Shown here: in pieces, positions 29,049 to 38,172 of the stretch
Layout: the number at the start of each line of letters is the position of its first letter
How positions within the stretch are numbered: the stretch's first letter is position 1
Source: Pseudobdellovibrionaceae bacterium
GTDB lineage: Bacteria > Bdellovibrionota > Bdellovibrionia > Bdellovibrionales > Bdellovibrionaceae
Length of the DNA: 64,000 nucleotides
Direction of reading: 5' to 3'
Assembly (NCBI GenBank): GCA_019637955.1
Contig: JAHBUS010000001.1
Coordinates: 248,001 to 312,000 of the forward strand
Notes under the pieces: model-generated
Databases searched by the model: none
What the model was told of the DNA's origin: nothing
The model's input: the letters and a program-made list of their open reading frames with translations, nothing else
Program-made: the position numbers and the translations under genes

Positions 29049-30418
29049 GATTCCTCCCATTTTCTCGGAGCCATTTGCGCCTTGGCGGACCGGCGACGGT
29101 CGTAAAACAAAACGACCACACCCAACGAGATCACCAAACTGCCGAGATATTTGAGCCAACGGCCCGGATCGTAATTGACAGAAAAGACGGACGCCGTCGG
29201 CGTTCCGTCGGGCGCTTCTTGGAACGAGGCCTGATAAATCGTCAAACCATTATGTTTCAAGGGCTCGTTCATCGAGATGAGATGCTCGCCGATGGGCGGA
29301 ACTTCAACGATACTTTGGTAGCTCGCCGCCCGCGTGGTGCCGGGGTAGCGGCCAATCTCGAACTCTTTCAAGCGGATGTCGAAACCAATATCGATGCGGC
29401 GGTGGGCGTAACTCAAGATATAGACGGCCTTCTCGGTGAACAGCTTGAGAACATCGTCTTGCTGCAACCAGTATTCTTTGCCGTTGAACGCCACACGGAT
29501 CGCGGCGTTTGTCATCTGGGTTGGGTGATCGACCTCACGGAAGTCCCACTGCAGTTCGGCCTGAGGGAGGTATTGAAGAATCTTGAGCTTCAGACCCATC
29601 CAACCGGTTTCGATCTCTTCCATCTCTTTGGCCACACCCGACTTGGTGCGCTCACCACGCACGTAGATGGCGTATTTAAAGGTGCCATTGGCTTGCGGTT
29701 CAACGAAAGCCTCGTTGCCGCCAGTGCCCTTCTCGGGCAAAGGGCCGAGATAGATCTGCGCGGGACCGAAGTTGTGGTTGGCCATGTCGCCTTTTTTGGA
29801 TTGCACCAGCCACTCGGTCACGTTCACGCGCGGATTCTGCATTTGAAACTGAACGGCCGCGCCCGCGCGGCTGCTCTCGCTTGGTCCCACCCGCCGCGAG
29901 GCCAGCATGTACGGTTTGTACTCCAAAATTTTGAGCTCGCCCGAATCCGTCGGAAACGAGACCGGCGTTTTTTGCGGAGGATCCAAAAAGAAATCCACGC
30001 GGCGTTCGACCAACTTCGTAAAGCGGTCGCCATCGAAAGACGTCCAAACGGTCAAATCGGTCTCAGGGCCTTGAACGAAGCGGTTGCTCTCGCCGATGCC
30101 CACGCGCATGCTGCCGTCCAACCCGCCTTGGTAGGTGATGATCGAACCCAAGAGCAAAAGCAAAATCCCGATGTGCGCCAATATAAAGGAGAGGTGACGG
30201 CGTTGCCACGGCCAACGGTCGACCATCACGGCGGTGAGATTGACGGCCAAAAGACCGAGAGCAAAAAACATCCAAGGCGTGCGGTACACGAGCTTGCTCG
30301 CGGCGAACGCGTCATAGCGGGCCTCGACGAAAGTGCCGATCGACGTGAGCACCGCCAACAGCAGAATGGTGAAGACAGCGAGCTTTAACGACGCCAGAAA
30401 TTTCAACACACGTTGCAT
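29045..30418 (-). CDS. resB: System II cytochrome c maturation protein ResB/Ccs1
   Basis: Membrane partner of CcsA, 457 residues: helices near residues 10-30, 50-70, 78-98 and at the C-terminus (LGSLVISLGVVVLFYD), enclosing a large periplasmic domain. FLASLKLAVFTILLLAVLTS and TSIGTFVE match the ResB N-terminal helix. Start ATG 30418 chosen as the first codon before this helix; the open frame upstream is short and lacks a site. Divergent from the acyltransferase gene. Confidence 0.9.
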   Translation of the reverse strand: MQRVLKFLASLKLAVFTILLLAVLTSIGTFVEARYDAFAASKLVYRTPWMFFALGLLAVNLTAVMVDRWPWQRRHLSFILAHIGILLLLLGSIITYQGGLDGSMRVGIGESNRFVQGPETDLTVWTSFDGDRFTKLVERRVDFFLDPPQKTPVSFPTDSGELKILEYKPYMLASRRVGPSESSRAGAAVQFQMQNPRVNVTEWLVQSKKGDMANHNFGPAQIYLGPLPEKGTGGNEAFVEPQANGTFKYAIYVRGERTKSGVAKEMEEIETGWMGLKLKILQYLPQAELQWDFREVDHPTQMTNAAIRVAFNGKEYWLQQDDVLKLFTEKAVYILSYAHRRIDIGFDIRLKEFEIGRYPGTTRAASYQSIVEVPPIGEHLISMNEPLKHNGLTIYQASFQEAPDGTPTASVFSVNYDPGRWLKYLGSLVISLGVVVLFYDRRRSAKAQMAPRKWEES

Positions 30419-30589
30419 GCCGTGACCATACCCAATGCCCCCCGCGCCCACCAACGTTTTCGGTCGGGATTTCGTCAAGAGTCGCAAAGCGTTAACCCAC
30501 GAGACGCTGACCCAACCCTGACGGCAGCGCGCGTGAAGCTTCTTCTACACTGTTCATAAGCGCACACAACCCATCGCAACGGAGGTCCC

Positions 30590-31477
30590 ATGCTCGAGTT
30601 CTACCGATTGAGATCCCACCGCATCCACAAGTTCAAACCCAAAATCCATCTCGTCTCGGACAAAGGGCCCTTCCTGCTCAAAACGATCACGTCCAGCGAA
30701 GAGCTGATCGAAGCGCTGCGCCTGCGGTATCAAGTGTTTCACCGCGAAATGCTCGGCAAGACCCGAGAGAACGGCGTGGACGTCGACGAGTTCGACTTCA
30801 TCTGCGATCACCTGGCCATCATCGAGAAAAAAACAGGGCGCATGGTGGGCACGTACCGCCTGAACTGTTCGCTTTTCTCGAACCGTTTCTACTCTTCAAG
30901 CGAATTTAATTTGCGCCGGATTCTGGAGGCGCCCGGGATCAAGTTGGAGCTGGGGCGCGCCTGCATCCACAAAGATTTCCGCAAAGGCCTCGTGATCGCC
31001 CTGCTCTGGCGGGGTATCGCCGAGTACATGGCGGCGACCAACTCGGACGTGCTGTTTGGCTGCGCGAGCATCAAGACCGAAAGCGCGCGCCAGGCGGCTC
31101 TCTTGTACAACCACTTCCAACGCGAAGGCCGCATCCAAACGGATCTGCTCTGCCCGCCGACCAAAGCGTTCTCGATGAACAATCTCGATCTGTGGATCGA
31201 CAAGATGAACCGCCCCTTCTCGGCCGAAGAAATCGTCGAGGTCGACGAGATGATCCCTCCTCTCTGCCGCGCGTACTTGAAAGCCGGCGCGTTTTTGGGC
31301 GGCGAACCCGCGTACGATGCCGACTTTAAGTGCATCGACTTCTTGACCATTCTTCCGCGCGCCAACCTGAACAAGGTTCTCTGGAAGAAGTACGGCAAAG
31401 AGAGCGAAGCCGACGTCCAGGCCTTGGCGCCCGCGGCGGCGCACTTTGCGCCCGCGGCACAAGCCGAGATCGCGTGA
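30590..31477 (+). CDS. GNAT-fold acyltransferase of the OlsB/hemolysin-like family
   Basis: A 295-residue cytoplasmic protein resembling OlsB-type N-acyltransferases that use acyl-ACP (first step of ornithine-lipid synthesis). Matching segments: LRLRYQVFHREMLG, DVDEFDFICDHLAIIEKKTGRMVGTYRLN, and LELGRACIHKDFRKGLVIALLWRG (acyl-donor loop). The C-terminus is an Ala-rich tail. No olsA homologue is adjacent (the downstream genes are a peptidase and a hydrolase), so the acceptor remains unknown. GGAGG precedes the ATG. Confidence 0.78.
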   Translation: MLEFYRLRSHRIHKFKPKIHLVSDKGPFLLKTITSSEELIEALRLRYQVFHREMLGKTRENGVDVDEFDFICDHLAIIEKKTGRMVGTYRLNCSLFSNRFYSSSEFNLRRILEAPGIKLELGRACIHKDFRKGLVIALLWRGIAEYMAATNSDVLFGCASIKTESARQAALLYNHFQREGRIQTDLLCPPTKAFSMNNLDLWIDKMNRPFSAEEIVEVDEMIPPLCRAYLKAGAFLGGEPAYDADFKCIDFLTILPRANLNKVLWKKYGKESEADVQALAPAAAHFAPAAQAEIA

Positions 31478-31484
31478 CAAAAGG

Positions 31485-31516
31485 CTCCCCGGGATTTTCT
31501 AATGGATTCCGGGGAG
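31485..31516 (+). promoter_or_regulatory. Stem-loop sequestering the ribosome binding site of the M14 peptidase gene
   Basis: CTCCCCGG (31485-31492) pairs perfectly with CCGGGGAG (31509-31516), extendable by G-U pairs, with a 16-nt loop. The right arm contains the only Shine-Dalgarno (GGGGAG) of the gene starting at 31521, so translation could be structure-controlled. Confidence 0.55.
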
Positions 31517-31520
31517 ATTC

Positions 31521-32639
31521 ATGAGCTTACCAACCGCTATCCATTCGTATTTACAGAGCGAAGACGACGTTCTCGATCTGTTTAAATCCGTCCCCGTCTC
31601 AAGCGACAAGCTCGAACGCAAATTTCCCGAATGGATTCAGCTGCGAAAGCTCAGCATCGAGCTTGTTCGCAGCGGCCATGCGCAGGTCCTCGGCCGCTCG
31701 CTGCGCCACGAGAAATCGATGCCCCTCATCGGGTTTCGTTTTGGGAGCACCGACCCGGCAGCTCCCACGCTCGGCCTGTTTGGCGGCGTGCACGGACTTG
31801 AGCGCATCGGCAGCCAAGTGGTCTTAAGCTTGATGAGTTCGTTCTCCGAGCTTTTGCTTTGGGACCACCTGTTGCAAGACGCGCTTAAAAAAATCCGCAT
31901 CGTGTTTTTTCCGATCGTGAATCCGTGGGGAATCTACGCCAAGACCCGCGCCAATCCTCGCGGGGTGGATTTGATGCGCAACGCGCCCGTCGAGGCCCTC
32001 GAAAACCCCACGTGGATGGTCAGCGGCCAACGTTTTTCGCCGCGTCTTCCGTGGTACCGCGGTCAAGAGGGCCAGCTCGAAGCCGAATCGCAGGCCCTGA
32101 TCGACTTCGTCAAAGCGCAGTCGTTCGGCTCTTCGCGCGTGGTGCATCTCGATTTTCACTCGGGCTTTGGCACCTCGGATCAGATTTGGTTTCCGTACGC
32201 CAAAAGCACCAAGCCGTTTCCGAATTTACCGGAGTTTCATGCTTTAAAAGAGGCCTTCGAACGCACCCATCCTCACCACTTCTATAAAATCGAGCCTCAA
32301 GCCAAGAACTACACCACCCACGGCGATCTCTGGGACCATCTCTTCGACGAGTACAACGCGCAAAAACGCCGGGGCGTCTTTTTGCCGCTCGCGGTGGAGA
32401 TGGGTTCATGGATGTGGGTGAAGAAAAATCCGATGCAGCTCTTCTCGACGCTCGGGCCCTACAACCCCATCGTTCCGCACCGCCACAAGCGCATCCTGCG
32501 CCGGCACAACACGCTCTTTGATTTTATGATCCGGGCGCTCGTTTCGAGCGACATGTGGGTTCCCAAATTTGAGGAGCAGCGGCAAAAGCACCTGACCCAG
32601 GCCCTCGAGCTTTGGTACGACAAAAAGGATCAGCCGTGA
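31521..32639 (+). CDS. M14-family zinc carboxypeptidase-like protein
   Basis: A 372-residue predicted metallopeptidase. The M14 zinc ligands are visible: His91 and Glu94 in GGVHGLERIG (HxxE) and His213 in VVHLDFHSGFG; RANPRGVDLMRNAP matches the Arg/Asn substrate-binding motif and Glu293 in LAVEMGSW is a candidate catalytic base. No signal peptide is evident, suggesting a cytoplasmic enzyme, perhaps acting on peptidoglycan peptides or small peptides as some bacterial M14 proteins do. The gene overlaps the downstream hydrolase (GTGA). Confidence 0.85.
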   Translation: MSLPTAIHSYLQSEDDVLDLFKSVPVSSDKLERKFPEWIQLRKLSIELVRSGHAQVLGRSLRHEKSMPLIGFRFGSTDPAAPTLGLFGGVHGLERIGSQVVLSLMSSFSELLLWDHLLQDALKKIRIVFFPIVNPWGIYAKTRANPRGVDLMRNAPVEALENPTWMVSGQRFSPRLPWYRGQEGQLEAESQALIDFVKAQSFGSSRVVHLDFHSGFGTSDQIWFPYAKSTKPFPNLPEFHALKEAFERTHPHHFYKIEPQAKNYTTHGDLWDHLFDEYNAQKRRGVFLPLAVEMGSWMWVKKNPMQLFSTLGPYNPIVPHRHKRILRRHNTLFDFMIRALVSSDMWVPKFEEQRQKHLTQALELWYDKKDQP

Positions 32640-33382
32640 GCGCGCAGCAACCTTGGATCTTCATTCGGGGCTTGGCGCGCAACTCGCAGCACTGGGGCGA
32701 CTTCACCGGGATGTTTCAGGCGCGCTTTCCCTTGGCGGAAGTCGAGAAGCTCGATCTCGCGGGCAATGGGCACGAAGCTCACCGCCCCAGCTTTTTGTCG
32801 ATTCTCGAAAATGTGGAAGACCTGCGCCGCCGCACGCGCGTGGGCCAAGGGCGCAAGGTGTCCTTGTGCACGATTTCGATGGGTTCGATGGTTGGCATTC
32901 TTTGGGCTCATCTTTATCCCGATGAGGTCGAACGCCTCGTCATCATGAACACGAGCAGCCGCGACCACAGCCGCTTCTTCGAACGCCTGCGCCCCGGAAA
33001 CTACGTGCGTTTTTTGCGAATGGCCGCGGACGGCCGCAATCTGTTCCGCCGCGAAAAAGAAGTCATCGAAATGACCACCCAACGCATTGAAAACATCGAT
33101 GAACTGGCCCACACGTTTGCGAAAATCCCGCCGACCAGCGTGACCAATTTTTTTCGCCAGCTCTGGGCGGCCTCGACGTTTCACCTTCCCGAAAAGCCAT
33201 CGGTGCCTTTGATTTTCTTGGTGGGCGATGACGACGAACTCGTGAAAAGCGTTTGTTCCAAGCGCATCGCCCAGCTGTGGAAGAGCGAGCTGCGGGTGCA
33301 TCCCACCGCGGGCCACGACTTGCCGCTGGATGCGCCCAAATGGATCTGCGACCAGATCGAGTCGTGGATCCAATCGCCTTGA
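32636..33382 (+). CDS. Alpha/beta-hydrolase fold protein
   Basis: A 248-residue serine hydrolase. The nucleophile elbow is TISMGSM (Ser81, with Thr in place of the first Gly), the oxyanion loop is FIRGLARNSQHW near the N-terminus, the acid lies in LVGDDDELV and the catalytic His in TAGHDLPLDAP. The substrate is not predictable. Start GTG at 32636 is favoured: it overlaps the upstream stop and has AAGGA upstream; a TTG at 32612 would only extend into the peptidase gene. Confidence 0.82.
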   Translation: MSAQQPWIFIRGLARNSQHWGDFTGMFQARFPLAEVEKLDLAGNGHEAHRPSFLSILENVEDLRRRTRVGQGRKVSLCTISMGSMVGILWAHLYPDEVERLVIMNTSSRDHSRFFERLRPGNYVRFLRMAADGRNLFRREKEVIEMTTQRIENIDELAHTFAKIPPTSVTNFFRQLWAASTFHLPEKPSVPLIFLVGDDDELVKSVCSKRIAQLWKSELRVHPTAGHDLPLDAPKWICDQIESWIQSP

Positions 33383-33547
33383 AAGCCTTTCGGGGCTGAC
33401 TAAAAACTCGACACGCCCGCCCGTTTCAAAACAACTTTAAATTGAGCCCGCCTTGGCCCCGCCTTCGCAGAGTGCACCGCGAACTGACGCGCTTGAAGAC
33501 CCGGCCATGAGGCCGCGGCCCGCCGTCCAACCCTCAAGGATGAAAAC

Positions 33548-34024
33548 ATGAAAACATCTGTCTTTCTTTTGATTTCGATGATGACCCAGCTCGCTTCGGC
33601 GGGCGTTGTGAACGTCGGCCTCGGCCAAAACGTTCAACTGAATGCCGGCGACGTGGCGATCGTTTCGAGCCGCGGCGGTGGAACCTCGGCGATCACGTGC
33701 GCGGGTCAGCCCGCGGAGCCCGTTTTGCCTTCGCGCCAGGCTTTCGAAATCCGTCAGCGCGCCCGTTTCGCCGACTACCTCCAGGAGGCCGGCCGCAACA
33801 ACGACGCTCTCTTGCAATTGCAATGTTCGGAGTACTCAGCCGACGGCGCCGTTCGCCAAGCGATCGAGACCGCCAACTTCCGCGTTCGCGAGACTTGCTT
33901 CGCGGCCGGTTACACCAACTGTTCGCCCCCGATGAACACGAAAGAAAAATACGGCTTCCGCGTTTCGCGCGAGAACGGTCCCGCCGAGTGCATCGTGACC
34001 TCACGGATCATCGGCACGCTCTAA
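33548..34024 (+). CDS. Small secreted protein of unknown function
   Basis: A 158-residue product with signal peptide KTSVFLLISMMTQLASA and a mature part with four cysteines (ITCAG, LQCSE, ETCFA, TNCSP), pointing to disulphides in the periplasm or outside. No family recognised. AAGGATG precedes the ATG. Its stop codon overlaps the stop of the convergent HTTM-like gene by 4 nt. The 165 bp upstream (33383-33547) hold no other gene. Confidence 0.75.
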   Translation: MKTSVFLLISMMTQLASAGVVNVGLGQNVQLNAGDVAIVSSRGGGTSAITCAGQPAEPVLPSRQAFEIRQRARFADYLQEAGRNNDALLQLQCSEYSADGAVRQAIETANFRVRETCFAAGYTNCSPPMNTKEKYGFRVSRENGPAECIVTSRIIGTL

Positions 34025-35478
34025 AGGTTTTTTTGCGCGAAGGCGCGATGTCGCCAGGCACGCACGGCAAAGAATCCGAGCGTGATCCACCAAAGGGCCC
34101 AGTAAAGAATCCGAAGGGGCCCTTGAATTTTCTCGAACGGCTCCTGCCAGGCACTCCGCTGGTGGGGGTCGGGCTCGGGCTTCACGATCTTCCACCCCAT
34201 CGCGGGGCCATCCATGAGGACAAAGTTCTTTTCCGGGTAACCGCGAATCTGAGCTCCCGTTTCGGGAAACTTCATCCACTCGTTCAAACCAAACTCCGAG
34301 TAGTTCAAAGCGCAGGCGTCGGGCACATTTACGATTTCGTAAAAGGGATGGCCGTTGACCGAACTCAGAAAGAGCCATTCGATTCGCGTGCCGGGCTGGC
34401 GCCGACAGGTTTGTTGCAAGCCGAACAGGCGCGTGTAAGGACCACACCGGCGCATGGCCCCATTGCTGGCCACGATGCGCCGGTCTTCTTTGCCATCGGG
34501 CGTGACCGTCGTTTCTTGCGACAAGCATTGATGGTTGGCATCGAACATCTGAACGCCGAAACGGCGCCCCTGAAGCGAGTACTCTTTGTTTCCGGGCACC
34601 CACCAAGGCAGCATCGAGACGATCGCGATGAGCACCATGATCACCCCGCCCGCAAGTTCTTCGCGCTGAAAGCGCGTGCGGAGCTCACCCGGCGAAGGAT
34701 CCGGAATGAAGAGCGCGAGCAAAAGCGGGATGCAGTAGGCGGGGTAATTGAATCCCACCAACGTGAGTGAATAAAAATGAAAACCGATCCAGAGCGCGAG
34801 AGCCGTCCAACGCCAACGGCGGTCGGCCGACAACAGCGCCCACGGCGCGAAGATCTCAAAGATCACCACGGCGTTCGTCAGAAAAGGAATCGAAGCGTCC
34901 GGAAACCAGGGCAGGCCCCGTTGAAGCACCGAAAAGTAACTGCCGACGATCCACGCCTCGCTAAACTTCATGGTGGCCGCGAAAAGATAGGTCAGAACCA
35001 AGACCCGTCTCAGGAAAAATTCTTTGCGGGCCGCGAACAAAAAGACCAACACCTCCGGAAGGTGGAAGTACTCGTACTCCACCACGGACCGGTAATTCAA
35101 AACGTAGAGATAGAACAACTTGAAGACCACCAGCGGAAACAGCAATGCCAGCGCCCAATCCCACCGGCGCTGCCACGCCAAAAGCGCGGACGCGGTTAAA
35201 ATTCCAAAAAGAACGGCGAACAGCGTCTCGATCCCAGAACCTCGCGGCAAAGACTCGAGCACGTAGAACAGTCCGCAATCCCGAAAATAAGACGGACAGA
35301 TCAGCTCGCCCGACAGAAAGGCCTGCCGGTCGATCTGGACGTTCGTCATCCACTCGCGGAACGCGAGCACGAACCCGATCAGCAAAATCCAGTACATCGC
35401 CTGCAAGAACTTGGAGTTTTCAATCTCCTCGATCTTCAAGACGCGCCGGAGAAAGGTGTCGGAAGCCACCGTCGTCAT
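34021..35478 (-). CDS. HTTM-like polytopic membrane protein
   Basis: A 485-residue protein with about eight hydrophobic helices in the first 290 residues, then a hydrophilic C-terminal domain (about 310-440) and a final helix (ILYWALWWITLGFFAV). The N-terminal layout with FHLPEVLVFLFA, KFSEAWIVGSYFS and GFHFYSLTLVGF resembles HTTM/vitamin K-dependent gamma-carboxylase-like proteins; the resemblance is moderate and no carboxylase activity is claimed. Starts inside the stop of the upstream amidohydrolase gene (4-nt overlap). Confidence 0.65.
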   Translation of the reverse strand: MTTVASDTFLRRVLKIEEIENSKFLQAMYWILLIGFVLAFREWMTNVQIDRQAFLSGELICPSYFRDCGLFYVLESLPRGSGIETLFAVLFGILTASALLAWQRRWDWALALLFPLVVFKLFYLYVLNYRSVVEYEYFHLPEVLVFLFAARKEFFLRRVLVLTYLFAATMKFSEAWIVGSYFSVLQRGLPWFPDASIPFLTNAVVIFEIFAPWALLSADRRWRWTALALWIGFHFYSLTLVGFNYPAYCIPLLLALFIPDPSPGELRTRFQREELAGGVIMVLIAIVSMLPWWVPGNKEYSLQGRRFGVQMFDANHQCLSQETTVTPDGKEDRRIVASNGAMRRCGPYTRLFGLQQTCRRQPGTRIEWLFLSSVNGHPFYEIVNVPDACALNYSEFGLNEWMKFPETGAQIRGYPEKNFVLMDGPAMGWKIVKPEPDPHQRSAWQEPFEKIQGPLRILYWALWWITLGFFAVRAWRHRAFAQKNL

Positions 35479-36293
35479 GCGGAGGGTGCCGCTCCACTCA
35501 AGATGGCGACTCCCGCCCGGATGCTCTCGATCGCCTTTTGCAACTTGGGTTGAATCTTGGCGGCCAGCTCGGGCTTAAAGGCTTTGGTCTTTTCGTCCAT
35601 ATAAAGACCGCGATTGAGTTCGGCCTGAACGCAGTGATGGCCCTTGCCCGGTTCGCCGTACTGTTCGGTCACGCGGCCGCCCATGTACGGCCAGTTGTAA
35701 CCCACCTTGAAGCCGGCGCGGACGTAACTATTGATGATGAGATCCACGTAGTCGCGCCGTGAAGACTTGCCGAGGCTGTCGCTAATCACGATGTCGGCGC
35801 GCGATTCACCCGGATCGCGGTGCTCACTCGTGCCCAATGAGGGCATTGAATGCAGATCCAAATGAAAGATGTCGCGGGCGCCTTCTTTTTCGAATTTTTC
35901 GTAGTGGTTCCGGATGCTTTGATGAAAGGGCTCGTAAATCAGTTGAACCAATTTTTGATGCATCTCGGACGGGATCGGCGCGGGCATCAGGGTCTCACGG
36001 GTGGTGGTGATCACCCAGTGAAAGCCGCGGTTAAACTTGCCGGCCGGGTTCGTCGAACCGATCACCGAAGAGGCGTCCACATCGGCGGGAACGCGGTTGA
36101 GATCGGCGGCATAGCGGTGCCACTCGGTTTTGATGAACGGGATCATTTCTTTGTGCAAGACGGGCTCGTACAAACGGTCGACGTAACGGTCCACGTCGCA
36201 CATGAGAATGGGCTCGGGCAGGTTCGTCAGCCAGGTACAGAAATCAGGCACCTTTTCGCCCGAATGCGGAATGCTCACGAAAAACGGCAGCAT
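35475..36293 (-). CDS. N-formylglutamate amidohydrolase family protein
   Basis: A 272-residue hydrolase of the FGase fold (related to HutG2-type N-formylglutamate deformylases). Family segments: FFVSIPHSGEKVP, DVDRYVDRLYEP, TEWHRYAADLNR, IFHLDLHSMPSLG and GHHCVQAELNRGLYM, with His and Glu residues suited to metal binding. No other histidine-degradation genes are near, so the real substrate may be a different acyl-amino acid. Start ATG at 36293 with GGAA upstream; the frame extends to 36332 without a site. Coupled to the HTTM-like gene. Confidence 0.82.
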   Translation of the reverse strand: MLPFFVSIPHSGEKVPDFCTWLTNLPEPILMCDVDRYVDRLYEPVLHKEMIPFIKTEWHRYAADLNRVPADVDASSVIGSTNPAGKFNRGFHWVITTTRETLMPAPIPSEMHQKLVQLIYEPFHQSIRNHYEKFEKEGARDIFHLDLHSMPSLGTSEHRDPGESRADIVISDSLGKSSRRDYVDLIINSYVRAGFKVGYNWPYMGGRVTEQYGEPGKGHHCVQAELNRGLYMDEKTKAFKPELAAKIQPKLQKAIESIRAGVAILSGAAPSA

Positions 36294-36380
36294 GCGGAGT
36301 TCCCTTTCCGGCCACCAAAGGTGGCTAGCCAATTGACTTTGTCTCTCACCGTCCTAACATAAAACTGGAGGACGGGCATC

Positions 36381-36938
36381 ATGAAGATCTACACCAAAAA
36401 AGGAGACCAGGGCAAAACGCGCCTCGTGGGCGGCTGCTTGGTTTCAAAATCAGATCTTCGCATCGAGTCGTACGGCTCGGTTGATGAACTGAACAGCGCC
36501 ATCGGCGTCACCATCGAAGAGCTGCGCGCGACCAACCTTTTCGCCGACATGATGAAAGAGCTTTCGCAAATTCAGAACGAACTCTTTTGCTTGGGAAGCC
36601 TGCTGGCCTGCGAAGACCCCGAACTCTTTAAAAAGCTACCACAAATTCCTGAAGACTCGATCTCACGCCTGGAGACCTCCATCGATCATATGACCGCCAA
36701 ACTCCCTGCCCTTAAAGAGTTTATTCTTCCCGGGGGGACGCGCGCGGCGGCTTGGATGCATATCTGCCGCACGGTCTGCCGGCGGGCGGAGCGCAACACC
36801 GTGAAACTTTACGAGACGCACCCCGAAGTCGAGGCCGCGCTGATTTACCTCAACCGCTTGAGCGACTACCTCTTTACCGCCGCCCGCGCCTGCAACTTTG
36901 AGCTGGGCCACCGTGAGCAGACCTGGGTGAAACCGTGA
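36381..36938 (+). CDS. Cob(I)alamin adenosyltransferase, PduO type
   Basis: Transfers the adenosyl group of ATP to cob(I)alamin to make coenzyme B12. The 185-residue protein has the PduO/MMAB signatures IYTKKGDQGKTRLVGG (ATP-binding), ESYGSVDELNSAIG and FILPGGTRAAAWMHICRTVCRRAERNT divided over one helix. GGAGG-like sequence (CTGGAGGA) precedes the ATG. Overlaps the next gene by 4 nt (GTGA). Confidence 0.93.
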   Translation: MKIYTKKGDQGKTRLVGGCLVSKSDLRIESYGSVDELNSAIGVTIEELRATNLFADMMKELSQIQNELFCLGSLLACEDPELFKKLPQIPEDSISRLETSIDHMTAKLPALKEFILPGGTRAAAWMHICRTVCRRAERNTVKLYETHPEVEAALIYLNRLSDYLFTAARACNFELGHREQTWVKP

Positions 36939-38065
36939 GGCTTGAACGCGCGGGACAAGAGAACGAAGCCGAGCTTCGCCAATTTTTCGAACAATTCGCC
37001 CTCTCAAGCGTGGTGGACCTCAAAGTCCGCCGCCCGCATGACTTTTTTGCGCCCTACCGTCTGCAATCCGACGACTTTGAAACTCTGGTTTTGCGCGAAA
37101 ACGATGGCTCTCTGCACGGGGTCGCCAGCTTCATCTACCGCGATGTGTTCTTCGAGGACCGCGTGCAAAAAATCGCGATCGCGACCGATCTGCGCGTGCA
37201 ACCTTCGCGCAAGGCGATCTTGCAGTGGTCGCAGCACTTTTTGCCGGTTCTTCGCGAAGCGATGACCAGCCGAGGCGTCAATTCGGTTCAAAGCGTGATC
37301 AACACGGCCGATCCGATCGCGTTCAACGCCTTCGTGCGCCCCCGTCAAATCAAGCGCGCCTTTCCACGTTACCACTTGTACCGAAAATTCAGCTTGGTCA
37401 CCCTGCACGGTCGTCTCCCCTGGGCGCCCACGCCGGTGAGGGGACTTCGCATCCGTCAGGGCGAAAGCCGCTGGCTCGGACCGATCATCGAGTACATCTC
37501 GCGGCGCGCGCCCTACCGCGCGTTCTGCTCGGCGTGGGACGAAGAGAGTTTCTTCAAAAAAATTGGCCGCCTCCCCGGCTTCCGTCTCGAAGACATGTGG
37601 ATCGCGTTCGATGCGAACGAAAAGGTCGTTGGCATGATGGCTCCGTGGTCCCCGCTTCAGACGCAAGAGTACTGTCCGCTCAGCTACTCGCTGCGCGCGC
37701 ACAACTTCCGACAGTTTCTAAAGTTTGGCAGCGTTTTGGGATGGACGCGTTCACTGACCAAACCGCGCAGCCGCACGGGCGAAGAAGCGCCGCTGAAATT
37801 CCGCTTTCTCACCTTCGCGCAAGCCGACAACGAAGACATCTTTGAAAGCCTTTTGTGGACCACGTACGAATCGATCCCGAATGACGAGTTCTTGTGCTAC
37901 GCCCACTGCAAAACGGACTTCCGCATGAACCCACCCAAATCATGGATCTCGGCCGAACTCCCCTTCGCGCTGTACTCGGTGATTCCGCCGGAGGACACAC
38001 CCCCGGCCTACCTGCACCCCACGCACTCCCTCAACCCCGAAATCGAAGCCGCCTACTTCTTTTAG
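36935..38065 (+). CDS. GNAT-like N-acyltransferase domain protein
   Basis: A 376-residue cytoplasmic protein, start GTG overlapping the adenosyltransferase stop. Residues 20-170 look like a GNAT domain (LRENDGSLHGVASFIYRDVF, then IAIATDLRVQPSRKAILQW); a second, weaker GNAT-like half follows around residues 170-260 with FDANEKVVGMMAPWS. Substrate unknown. Its stop codon is immediately followed by the left inverted repeat of the RAYT element. Confidence 0.6.
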   Translation: MRLERAGQENEAELRQFFEQFALSSVVDLKVRRPHDFFAPYRLQSDDFETLVLRENDGSLHGVASFIYRDVFFEDRVQKIAIATDLRVQPSRKAILQWSQHFLPVLREAMTSRGVNSVQSVINTADPIAFNAFVRPRQIKRAFPRYHLYRKFSLVTLHGRLPWAPTPVRGLRIRQGESRWLGPIIEYISRRAPYRAFCSAWDEESFFKKIGRLPGFRLEDMWIAFDANEKVVGMMAPWSPLQTQEYCPLSYSLRAHNFRQFLKFGSVLGWTRSLTKPRSRTGEEAPLKFRFLTFAQADNEDIFESLLWTTYESIPNDEFLCYAHCKTDFRMNPPKSWISAELPFALYSVIPPEDTPPAYLHPTHSLNPEIEAAYFF

Positions 38066-38078
38066 GGTGCCTGGCACC
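38066..38078. repeat. REP-like palindrome, copy 1 (left end)
   Basis: GGTGCCTGGCACC, a perfect palindrome around a central T, starts at the base after the TAG stop (38063-38065) of the GNAT-like gene. Confidence 0.85.
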
Positions 38079-38172
38079 TTCAAAGCAGTTGCATCAATTT
38101 CGGACGAGCCTGGCTGCCGATCGCATTCTAAATTTAATGGAGACTGAAGCGGGTTTTGCTTTGAGGACTTTT

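Noticed and set aside
34140-34160. TGCCAGGCA at the HTTM-like gene as a REP copy
   Set aside because: Lacks the outer bases of the 13-bp palindrome and the adjoining GCTTTGAA stretch; lies inside coding sequence.
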